From positions 314,611 to 378,610 of the forward strand of contig PDUO01000048.1 in assembly GCA_003008705.1 (NCBI GenBank): a stretch of 64,000 bases of DNA. The letters are read 5' to 3'. A program made the translations under genes and the position numbers. This document shows positions 31,893 to 41,401 of this stretch, piece by piece (position 1 is the stretch's first letter; each line of letters opens with the position of its first letter). The notes under the pieces are model-generated. The model saw only the letters and a list, made by a program, of their open reading frames with translations, did not search any database and had not been told where the DNA came from. This DNA comes from Pezicula radicicola. Its lineage: Eukaryota; Ascomycota; Leotiomycetes; Helotiales; Dermateaceae.

Positions 31893-33358
31893 ATGTTGAA
31901 CACAAATGTCGCCGTTGCCCTCTTAGCCCTCACTTCGATCAACCATGTCAATGCCTGACAGGAAAACCAGCTTCAGGACCGCCGAAGCTTGCTTTTGTCC
32001 TTGTTTAATTGATGTAGCCGTAATCCCAGCTGTGGTTAATACGCTATCCACCGACGTCCGAACCGCGCTACTTGCATACCTTAACGGCCTTGCAACTCCA
32101 AGGGCCAGCGTATCGACCGGTGTAGCGACAAAAGGCACTCAATCTCTAGTACCTCGATACAGCCGACTTCCCCCTCTGGTGTCTTACCCACTATCCCTAG
32201 CATATCAAACAATGTGCCGGCAGTTTCAGCGCCAACACTACCAGGTGGTCAGCTTCAAAGCATTTCTTTGCCAACACTTCCAGTAATCTCTGTGCCACTG
32301 CCAGTGATTTGTACCAAAACCGGTTATTTCAGTACCTACAGTACCAGTTATTGCTGTGCCAACACCAGTCATCTCTGTACCTACAGTGCCAGTCATTTCT
32401 GTACCTACACCCAGTTATTTCTGGGCCAACGTCAGTTATTTGTGTTCCAATATTGCCAGTGATTTCTGTGCCTACACTGCCAATTATCTCTGTACCTACA
32501 CGACCAGCTGTCTCTGCACAGACGCTGCAAACAGTGCTAGTTATCTCTCTACCTACGCTGCCCAGAATTTCGGTACCTACACTGCCGTCAATCTCAATCT
32601 CGATCTCGATCCCGGTACTGCCTCCTCTGTCTCTGTCATTACCAATTCTACTACTCGTTCAGACACCAACACTACCAGTTATCTCGATCCCTACTTTGTC
32701 GGCTACCTCCGTACCTACCCTACCTGCTGTATCCGTACCTACAGTGCCAGTTGTCTCCGTGCCGACATTGCCATCACTTTCAATCTCGATCCCAAAACTG
32801 CCAAATCTATCTCTATCTCTGAAAAACCCACGAATTACAACATCATCCCTACCATCAGTTGTTATCCCCATCCTAACTCTCCCTTCAATCTCGATCTCGG
32901 TACTAACAAAACTCCCAACTATTTCAATACCATCAATAGTTATACCATCACTTACAACTATCCAACGTTATCCCAACAGCATCAGCTCCTAGTGTCGGAG
33001 GTACCGGAGGAGTCATTACACCATTCACCCAGACATTGACTTCAATACTAGCCAGTATTCAATTCAACCTTTGGGCAAACGGAGTCATCGGTTATACCTA
33101 CACATCAGTTGTCACACTCTCAGCAATCTTGTCCGGCAACACATCACCCACTTCCGGTACATTGAATGTTGTAGCTGGAACTTTTACCAAAATGATGACT
33201 AATGGTGATATACTTTCAGTTAGTAAGAACAGAGTATGTCTTGGTATATCGTGTGTATCTCTTCCAACGTACTCCGTGAACGCTTTGCCTAGTAGTATTG
33301 TTCTGCCGGCTACCAAAGCAAAGAGAAAGAAGAGAATTGCTCGGGAGTTCCAGGCATA
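31893..33358 (+). pseudogene. Decayed secreted protein with VPTLPVIS-type repeats
   Basis: ATG 31893 opens a clear signal peptide (MLNTNVAVALLALTSINHVN) that runs into TGA after the Ala codon. The ancestral frame then appears alternately in all three frames: SAPTLPGGQLQSISLPTLPV near 32220, VIAVPTPVISVPTVPVISVP near 32340-32400, then a long stretch of SVPTLPAVSVPTVPVVSVPT type at 32410-32960, and finally SVGGTGGVITPFTQTLTSIL to TAA at 33357-33359. At least four frame changes are needed. The repeat unit alternates Pro/Thr/Ser with Val/Ile, as in fungal wall or surface proteins. The C-terminal domain (ILSGNTSPTSGTLNVVAGTF) is not recognised. Indels in a repeat array could also be assembly errors, so resequencing would decide. 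Confidence 0.5.
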
Positions 33359-33423
33359 AAGGGAATATAGCCATCACCGTGATGTTTGGGCCGTGCGAAA
33401 TGAAGTGGTACTGGTTTGACATG

Positions 33424-34676
33424 ATTATTTACGGTATTTGGAAGGACAGCATCTGACGATGAGGCGACCAAGAAAAAGGTCGGCGACCCTGATGATGCCG
33501 TCTCTCGCATCTGAGACATCAGGAACTGGCACCAGAGCAAGAAGAAGAAGAAGAAGGGACGGCGGTTGATAACCCCGTTAATGTGGAATGTGAGAAATTC
33601 CCAGGCAACTGTGGCCCATGACAAGGTTTACAGTATTCTGGCTATGATGCCACTGGAGGAGGCCAACTTCTTGCGGTCTGACTACAAGGAGCCCGTCAAC
33701 GAGACTTTTGCCAAAGCGACGTACGCTGCCATCCACGCAGATAAAACACTTGACATTCTGGGCTGGATACTATTCAGAGACGCGCCAGGAAGCAAACAAA
33801 AAGCCAATGCTAGCTCCACGGAACCCAACGTGGGAAGGAAGCTGGAAATCTAGCGGAACCTAGAGTTGCCTTCTTGGGTTGTCGACTTCATGAACGTGAA
33901 GTACTCTCTGTTCGACATCCCGGCCCACACCCTGCTGCAAAACGTCTGGGACGACGCCGAGTCAGACGCTAGCTACGTGAAGTATCTCGGAAACAGGAAA
34001 CTAGCACTCAAAGGCTGTTTGATTGGCAACATTGATTCAGGTGTTCAGCTACAAGAGACGGGCAGCTCACCGTCATCTAGCAATGAAGAAATATTGTGCG
34101 ACCTCGCACGGGCATCTGACTTAGCTGCCGAGCAAGATCCAATGGACGTCTTTCGGCTAAAAGACAAGAGAGATAGCGGAGATAGAGACAAGACGAAGTA
34201 CTCAGGCTCCAATGGCTGGTATAAGCGTGAGCTGGAAAAGAAGAACAAGAAAGGCCACTCATTAGATTAACTAGCCTATGGCCTGATTCGCCGGGAAGAG
34301 ACGGTTGGCTTCCCTCCTACTTTCCCAACGGCTATGACAACTCGTTTGGGCTCGCACTGGGCAGACATGACTGGTATGGACATCTTGAGCTCTACAGCAT
34401 GGCGACTGTCGGTAACGCGGAGATGTTCTTCACTGAGATGGGCTTAGTCGGCGTAGCGCCAGCTGGTATCTGGGAGGGCGACGTCGTTGTCATTCTTGAT
34501 GGTGCTAGGTTGCCTATCGTGCTGTCTTCACGTGGAGATAGGGACGAGGGAAAGTTCTTTTGCCGAGGCTATGCGTATGTGCATGATTGCAAAGAACGAG
34601 GGTATCAGAACTGGCATTTGCACGAGCTGCACCGCAAGGAGAGGAATAAATGGAGGCAGAAGTTTGTTATCTGTTA
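33424..34676 (+). pseudogene. HET-domain protein remnant
   Basis: The segment AHDKVYSILAMMPLEEANFL, with DYKEPVNETFAKATYAAI and LPSWVVDF, matches the middle of fungal HET (heterokaryon incompatibility) proteins; MFFTEMGLVGVAPAGIWEGD with DGARLPIVLSS and CRGYAYVHD matches their C-terminal region. The N-terminal HET core is missing. Breaks: a TGA about 33509, TAG at 33851-33853, TAA at 34268-34270 with a frame change before the C-terminal part. A Lys run (33541-33555) and an Arg/Lys/Asp-rich insert (about 34130-34260) are unusual. HET proteins trigger cell death in vegetative incompatibility, so this is a dead copy. Confidence 0.65.
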
Positions 34677-35197
34677 ACTGGTATAGATATAAGACTTCGC
34701 AATGGTAGATCTCGCTGTCGAATAAATATAAGTGCCTTCCTTAGCTTTATCCTCGGCAGTCTGCATTCGGGCTAGAAGATTGATTCTACTATAACTCTAG
34801 TGTTCCTTGGTGCTTATTTTATTATCCTTGGTTTTATAGTAATTCGCTAATAGGTATTACAACATACTAGAACATTATTATCACTATTATTATCGTCATC
34901 TAAGTATTTTTTTTAAAAAAAATTAATACAGGCTTTAGATATTAATCATCCGTAGGACCTTTCATAGAACTACAACAGAATGACTTAAAGACCCCTACAA
35001 AAATCTACTAATAAACATTTAGAGACGTCGGACGCCGACGATGGATCTCGCTTCTTCAAAAAAGGGGCGGCAGAAAATAAGGCGGTCACTCGGCCAAGAA
35101 AGAATTGCCGAGCCACACAAGACCAAAAAAAACCAATTAATTAAAGAGAGAAATCCAATCTGGATAAAGACCAAATTAGTAAAAGAAATCATTCAAT
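34677..35197. other. Intergenic
   Basis: AT-rich spacer with mononucleotide runs near 34908-34920; no gene seen. Confidence 0.4.
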
Positions 35198-35248
35198 GAG
35201 CCTAATCCGGAATCGAAAGAAAGAATTCTACCACTGAATGATCAGGTC
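35198..35248 (-). pseudogene. tRNA-Pro relic lacking the anticodon arm
   Basis: GAGCCTAATCCGGAATCGAA followed by AGAAAGAATTCTACCACTGA and ATGATCAGGTC reproduces the T-arm, acceptor and D-arm of the tRNA-Pro gene at 38883-38968, but the anticodon stem, its intron and the variable loop are deleted and several bases are changed. Confidence 0.65.
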
Positions 35249-35421
35249 TTCTCTTGTTCAATTCCTTATTTGGCGTCCTGGTTCTGTGGTTTTAGTTTGA
35301 ATGAAATCCAGATAGCATCTTTGCGCAGTTGTCCAGATATAAATTTTAATGATGCCAAAAAATGGTGAAGTTATTAGTTTTACCGATTTACCGTTTTCAA
35401 AAAACGGTGCTTACCTACTAC

Positions 35422-35507
35422 CTACTCGTACTAGGGATGAATAAACGTTAATTATTAGGTGACGAGCGACGTTAAATTTAACGTTTATTCATCCTTGGTA
35501 CGAGTAG
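35422..35507. repeat. Foldback element copy A
   Basis: An 86-bp near-palindrome: CTACTCGTACTAGGGATGAA at the left pairs with the inverted right end (30-bp arms, two mismatches), both continuing to AACGTTAA. A second copy lies at 38384-38457. It is non-coding, with the shape of a small MITE. Confidence 0.75.
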
Positions 35508-35509
35508 AG

Positions 35510-36384
35510 ATGCCAAGTGATCTAGTGTGTATTGAGAAACCCAATAAGAACGTCGCAGCCTACTTACAAGCAGTTTTGCCGCCCAGCTTGCATACACGAG
35601 GCTAGGTGCCGAATTAGCCCAGGAACGCGTGCATTGCTCTTACACACCAATGCAGGATAGATAGGGTAAAGTGGTGTGAGCTACCTTCCTTACTGGTCAT
35701 GTTATATACTAGTTCACGTGAGAGGACCATTTGAACAATGGGCAGCATCATATTAAAAGGACTTACGACCTCGGGGTGTGAAATGTTGTAGACCTCGCGT
35801 AAGTGGTTTTAGCTAATCAACAAGCCTTCACGTGGAGGGGGGCTCGCCAGATGGCTTATTACCTACGCAGGTACAGAACATATAATCGTTGGGCAGAGCA
35901 CTAGGAGTTACCTTGAATTAATAGGTAATAATGAAGTTCTTCTGCTACTTGGAGCACCAAGAGAACCATCCCCTCTAAAATCCTTTCCGAGCTCTTCATG
36001 CCTCCTAACAGTAGCGTTTCCTTATCTACTATGTTTTCATCCACCGAGTAGTCGACCCCTAGGATATATTAATATCTACTTCTCACGATCGAGCTACAGG
36101 TCTGGAAGGTCTGAGTTCGCATTTATAGGCAAAACTAATTCGAAGTCCGAGGATCCATCTGCGTTCGTAGTGACGAGCGGAATTACTACTGTAATATACT
36201 TTTATCTTTAGAGTATAAGCTTATAAAAGTCACTTAGAAATTATATGGAACTTACATTAGTGTCTATTTTGTCGCCTACCTCCTTACTTACATTAAGGTA
36301 GATTTTTATTATAATATACAATAGCCCCTTGCCTTGTTAGGTGATCTCTAGATACCAATCCACCAGCAACGGACTCGAGCCCCC
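35510..36384. other. Intergenic
   Basis: No gene seen. A short inverted pair, ACTTACGAC (35761) and CGCGTAAGT (about 35797), and a TTCACGTGAG word near 35712 were noted. Confidence 0.4.
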
Positions 36385-37886
36385 TCATTCCAGCTCTACA
36401 GGCTCACGAGGGGGTACATACATCTCCGTCGGCTTATCCGTCGCACTAAGCTCCTGCAATTCTCTCTTCGGGCGATCGCCAGGCATTTCCTTAGAGAGAT
36501 CCACGCCTGCGAGTTCCCGCCGCTGAGTACTTGCGTCGAGTTCTTTCGAAGCTGCGTCGGTGCCTGGGTCGTGCTGTGTTGCGTTTTTTCTTGATTTCCG
36601 GCGCTTGAGCAAGTAGAGGATCAGACTGACGAGCGCGGCTATGAAGACGAGCGGGATGGCCACACTGACGCCTACGATGGTTCCGGTTGAGGGGCTTTTG
36701 TGCGAGGGTGCTGAGGTGCTGTTTATGACTTGGGGCGGTATGGTGGTGTTGAATCTGTCGAGGATACTGTTTCGTTTTCTATTAGCCTGGTTGTGGACAC
36801 GTGGGACGGAACTAAGGAATTATACCTATCGATAACATGAATGACTCCGTTTACAACGAAGTAATCAGGGTCAAGAACTTTCGCCGAGTTGACGTAGATG
36901 TCCGAGCCCTGGGTCGTAATCGTTATATCGGTGCCTTGTGTAGTCGTCAACACCGTCCCATTCGTCAGATTCGTACTGTATCCAACGTAGTCTGGGACAA
37001 TATGGTAGTTGAAGAGAGCTGTGAGATTTTCTGCTGAGAGTCCTGTGGAGATGTTCGTAAATTGGGAGAGGGCTTGAGCGGTGTTCGGGACGAAGAAGGT
37101 CATGTTTGGTGTAAAAGAGGCGTAATTGACGAAATCGATGAGACCTGATTCATTCACAGTAAGGAACTTTCAAAAGTTAGTACTCTCAAGCAATGCAAAG
37201 TAGCGAGGCTCCTTCCAACACCCCCAGCCAGATCCATCTCTCTCTAGATAGAAATGAGGGCTCACATTTGCTCTATTGAGGATAGCAATAAAGTATGACA
37301 TATGGGCTTGGGCGGTTAGAAGCACTATGCTGGTTGGTATGGCGAGGATGGAATTGACAACCTGGATTAGCCCATTGAGACAAACGATATCCTATGCATG
37401 ATCAATATCAGAACATCGCAATGGCATTCTAGCACCTACCCTGGTCGAAGCAATAGTTGCCACAGATTTATTGCTTGATATAATCTCGGGAGATCCGCTC
37501 GAGTCTGTCACGAGCTCCACCCGTTGGCCGGGCGGAGCTACGGTGACATTGTTATAGCTCTGGTTAGTGAGGCTCGTGGCCACGAACTTGGACGTGGTAG
37601 TGAAGTCAACTGTGGGGTAACTGCCATTCAGGAGATGGTAGGACAGAGTAGCCTCGACAAGATCAATGCTTGGGGTGCTGTTCAAGCCGGAAATCCAGGC
37701 GGAGAAGGCATCGTTCGTGGGGGCTAGGAAAGTGAAAGTGTCGGCTGTGTTCAGTAAATTGTACAGCTTCGTTGAACTGTTAATGTAGGAATTGAGGGTG
37801 GTGAGTGTGCTGAATTCAGGGTCGTTCGCCAGAGTCGGGATGATTGATGAAGGGAGGACATCGCGGTCCTGCAGTACCAAAGCCAT
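36385..37886 (-). CDS. Fasciclin (FAS1) two-domain membrane protein
   Basis: FAS1 domains mediate adhesion at the cell surface. Exons 37886-37440, 37391-37266, 37166-36826 and 36778-36385 join in phase to 435 residues; the introns are 48, 99 and 47 nt. The first FAS1 holds FLAPTNDAFSAW and closes with the VCLNGLIQVVNSILAIP strand; the second holds FFVPNTAQALSQF and GVIHVID. Many N-x-S/T sites fit an extracellular part. A Ser/Pro-rich stalk precedes a single membrane helix (about 338-361: VGVSVAIPLVFIAALVSLIL), followed by the basic stop-transfer KRRKSRKN and a charged cytoplasmic tail ending EPVELE. The model starts MALVLQDRDV, without a signal peptide, so a short upstream exon is probably missed. 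The final intron is inferred because the open frame otherwise ends early and the tail lies in another frame. Confidence 0.85.
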
Positions 37887-38383
37887 TTATTGTCGAGGCT
37901 TTATATATGACTTCACGACGTCGAAGTTTTGCGAGTGGAGGGGCGCCGCAGAATATCAACAATCCAAGCGTGCCAGGGCTGAGGGTTCGGCACGCACAGT
38001 TCAGCGGCTCTGATTGCCATGTTGCCTACTGCATTGAGACTACTGCAGATAAGATGCAAGAGATTGAAAAGAGGATCCCTTTGTGGATGCACGAATAGAA
38101 TTGCCGGGCCCTGCACAAGAGAAAAAAACAGACCACCAATTGACACGGGCCAACACCAAATCTATGCCTCTAATACTTTGTGGTTGGCTCTCCTACTTTC
38201 CTAAAATTTCAAGAACTTTTGTGCAACTATTATACTTCTACCAAATCTTACGTTTTTCTATTTTATTAGTATATAACATAAGTGCAGACAATGTGTAAAT
38301 AATGTCAACTTTTGGTGTTACGACTTTTGCCAATTCAGCCCCGTTTTTTTCTCATGTAGAGAGGGCGGGGAAAGTAAGCTGAT
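37887..38383. other. Upstream region of the fasciclin gene
   Basis: It may contain the missing signal-peptide exon on the minus strand, but no candidate with a good hydrophobic core and splice site stood out. No other gene. Confidence 0.35.
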
Positions 38384-38457
38384 GTACTAGGGATGGATAA
38401 ACGTTAATTGTTGGATGACGATCCACGTTAAATTTAACGTTTATTCGTCCTTAGTAC
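38384..38457. repeat. Foldback element copy B
   Basis: GTACTAGGGATGGATAAACG pairs with the inverted right end TTTATTCGTCCTTAGTAC; the inner part matches copy A (35422-35507). The outermost ACTC/GAGT of the left arm is lost. Confidence 0.7.
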
Positions 38458-38460
38458 GAG

Positions 38461-38628
38461 TACGGAGGTACATGGGGAAAGTATTGTTCCCTACCAAGTC
38501 AGTACTAGATTATGCGCGCTATTTATCCTAGAAGTACAGATTGTTATTGGCCATTGTTGGTCGTTTATGCTCAACACAGATTCTCACAGACGTTGCAAGG
38601 TACAATACTTAACCCATGTACTTCCGTA
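38461..38628. repeat. MITE-like element with 27-bp inverted ends
   Basis: ACGGAGGTACATGGGGAAAG (from 38462) and the inverted copy ending at 38627 match over 26 bp with three mismatches. The 168-bp element directly abuts foldback copy B. It has no coding capacity, and no clear target duplication was found. Confidence 0.6.
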
Positions 38629-38868
38629 GGGTCCTAATATGTACACCGCGCTGTAATTTCCAGGTTATAGCTGCTACAGGCTGGGTTTAGCTTTTCGCTT
38701 CTACGGCAAATTTACGGAGATATAATAACCGCTTACCTCTAATAACCGACTACGGTGACCGTGTAGCGCGATAGACCTCAAAGTCCAAGACAAAAATAGA
38801 GAACAAGAAAATAGTAATCCAAAATAATCAGGATTTCTAGCTAGAGTAGCAAAGAAAGAATAAAACCG

Positions 38869-38875
38869 AAAAAAA
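38869..38875 (-). terminator. Pol III terminator of tRNA-Pro
   Basis: Seven T on the minus strand, eight bases downstream of the tRNA-Pro 3' end. Confidence 0.75.
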
Positions 38876-38882
38876 TTAATCA

Positions 38883-38968
38883 GGGCCTAATCCGGGATCG
38901 AACCGGAGACCTCTTACATTTTGAATCAAAGACCCAAAGCAAGAATTCTACCACTGAACTATCAGGCC
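38883..38968 (-). tRNA. tRNA-Pro(TGG) with a 14-nt intron
   Basis: Acceptor GGCCTGA (38968-38962) pairs with TTAGGCC (38890-38884), discriminator C. Anticodon stem CTTGC (38943-38939) pairs with GTAAG (38917-38913); the anticodon TGG lies at 38936-38934. The intron 38932-38919 occupies the canonical 37/38 position. The T-arm is TCCGG-TTCGATC-CCGGA, a perfect stem with intact B box. Mature length is 72 nt. It stands at the very edge of the AT-rich block, with its 5' end facing the Copia element 82 bp away. Confidence 0.92.
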
Positions 38969-39049
38969 ATGACACTGCTTTCGCTTATTGCTTTCTGTTT
39001 GTTTAGAATTGAGTTTATTAACATTTAAATAATGGTACCATAAAATTTA

Positions 39050-39332
39050 TATTAGAACGTTAATATTTAGTATTTCATTCATTGACTATTTCATATATTA
39101 ACGTTGTTACTATAGCTAATCAGAAGCTATAGAAACGACGGACTAGGTCTAATTAGGATTAGTCTAATTAGTATAACTCTTATTAAAATAATTACTTTTA
39201 TATAATAATTATAATATAAAATCTAATATTATTATATTTATAAAATATATTAAATAAGAACTACTAGTTTATCTTATAAGTAAATAATAAAATATATATT
39301 AAATATATATTAATATAAATATTATACTAATA
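39050..39332 (+). repeat. Copia 5' LTR
   Basis: It starts TATTAGAACGTTAATATTTA and ends ACTAATA, matching 50516-50796 with transition differences; target duplication ATTTA is immediately left. Confidence 0.85.
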
Positions 39333-39813
39333 CTAATTAATAGATATATAAATCAAGAGATTATATAACCTTTTAAAAGATTATAATAATCTTAAATATA
39401 TTAAATTATTATTATTTTAATTTAATTCTATAATAGTAAATAAAATTAATAAATAAAAAAAGAGGGTTAAGTATTAGAAATATAAAATTAATCTTAATAG
39501 TAAAGATATAATAGATAAGGATATTTAAGAGTATATAATTATAAAAGTCTACTCTTATAAGATTAATAATAAAGTTAATTATAACTTATAAAAGATATTC
39601 TATAAAGACTTTAAAGGATAGATAAAGGTTATATTTATTAATACTAAGCTTAGGTCTTTTATTTAAGCTCTAAAAAAGTAATTAAGAGTTAGAGAAGTCT
39701 ATATACTAAATAATAAGAAGAATACTATAATTATAGATATCCTTATTATTATATTATAAAAAGAGAGTTTATATAAATAAATAAATAAAGAGATTAAGGA
39801 TATTTATAATAAT

Positions 39814-40029
39814 TATAATAATTCTAATAATATATCTATTTCTTAAAGTAGTCTAATTAAATAGAAGATTATTATTCTAAGCTAAAAGTTATTAAGAATT
39901 ATTATATAATATTACTTCTTATATATAGATAAAGCTTCTCTTAAGCTCTCTCCTCTCCTTAGTTTAGAATTCTATATATTTTCTACCTTTATAACTTATA
40001 TAACTATAACCTAAGTATAGGTTATTATA
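39814..40029 (+). repeat. Gypsy 5' LTR
   Basis: It begins TATAATAATTCTAATAATAT and ends GGTTATTATA; 216 bp, a near-copy of 45595-45810. Confidence 0.88.
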
Positions 40030-41359
40030 TTATTCTAGACTTATTAAACTACTCCTAGGAAGGAAATATAATATCCTAAATAAATAAACTAGAACTTGAA
40101 CTAGAACTAGAACTACCTCGATATATAAGTATAGAATAGAACCCTAGAACTAGAACTAAAGCTCTGAATTACTTTATAAAAGAACTAGAAGTCTAGAAAA
40201 CTAGAACTAGAACCTTAGACTCCTAAAAGACCTAGATATCCATTTAACCCTAAAAGAAAAGAACNCTAAAACTATAACCTAGTAGACCTATATAGCTAAA
40301 ACTATAGCTCTACCCTGGAAAGGAAAGGAAGCTACTAGTACTATAGCTAAGTCCTCTAGATTATCTACTTCCCGGACTACTCTAGTAGGAGACCTAGAAC
40401 CTAATATAGAACTAGATATAGAAATTAAATAGTTATATCAAGAGAACTCAGAACTAACCTAGCTATTACTTGAAGCTAAGGTAGAGACTCGAGCCCGGGG
40501 GAGGGCTTAACCTTTACTAGAACTAAATAACTAGAATAGTTTTATTACTAAGCTAGTTAAAGTACTAACTATAACCCGTTAAGGAAATACTAGTAGTATT
40601 ATCCTATCTATAGAAAGAGAGCCCTATTAGTCTAAGTTAAAAGTCCTTTATAAGGTTATTAAACTTAATAATAGTATTACTCCTACCTTTGAATTATAGA
40701 AGATCTAAGTTAAAGGAAGGCTTAATAGGAATAGTAACTACTACTCTACTAAAAAGACCTATATACTCTTTATATTTAGAAGTACTATTAGAAAAGCTTA
40801 GAGCTACTTAATAGCTTACTTTAGATTAAGAGTAGCCGAGAGCTATTACTTTTAAACTACTAAAGAAATAATTAATTATCTTACTAGTATCTATAAGAAT
40901 AATAATAAGGTTAGTAATACTTATAATAAGTTTAACTCCCTCTATATAAAAAAAGATAAGGTATTCTCTAATTTCTATTTAGAGTTCTTATACCTTACTA
41001 ATCTTAGTTAGATTTATACTAGTAAGTTAAAATTAACCCTTAAATAATAGATTACTCTAGAACTACTTTATCTTACCTTATCTATATACTCCTAGAGTAA
41101 GGACTATAAAAGCTTTACTTATAAATATATATTCCTAGATAAATCCTTAAGGATTCTAAAGACTTATAAATCCTACTACTAGACTAAGCTAAAGAAAGTA
41201 AAGAATACTAGTAGTTAGTAGAAGTCTATTATAAAAAAGATAATAACTCTTAGTAGTACTAGAGAGACTACTACCCTAGACTATAAGAGAAGTACTAGTA
41301 CCCGTCTATACTCTATCTATAAGGATATTAAGAAATAGAAACTCTTGAATAAAGGTAGG

Positions 41360-41401
41360 TACTTTATCTATAAGGAAACTAGATATATAGTTAGAGCTTA
41401 T
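41360..41401 (+). pseudogene. RIP-converted zinc knuckle of Gypsy gag
   Basis: The codon pattern has the CX2CX4HX4C spacing, but all three Cys positions and the His position now read Tyr, and the Gly before His reads Arg; the stretch translates YFIYKETRYIVRAY. Confidence 0.6.

Noticed and set aside
32220..32960. Regular short repeats that could suggest a CRISPR array
   Set aside because: The units are codon-based VPTLPVIS repeats without constant spacers, and the locus is eukaryotic.
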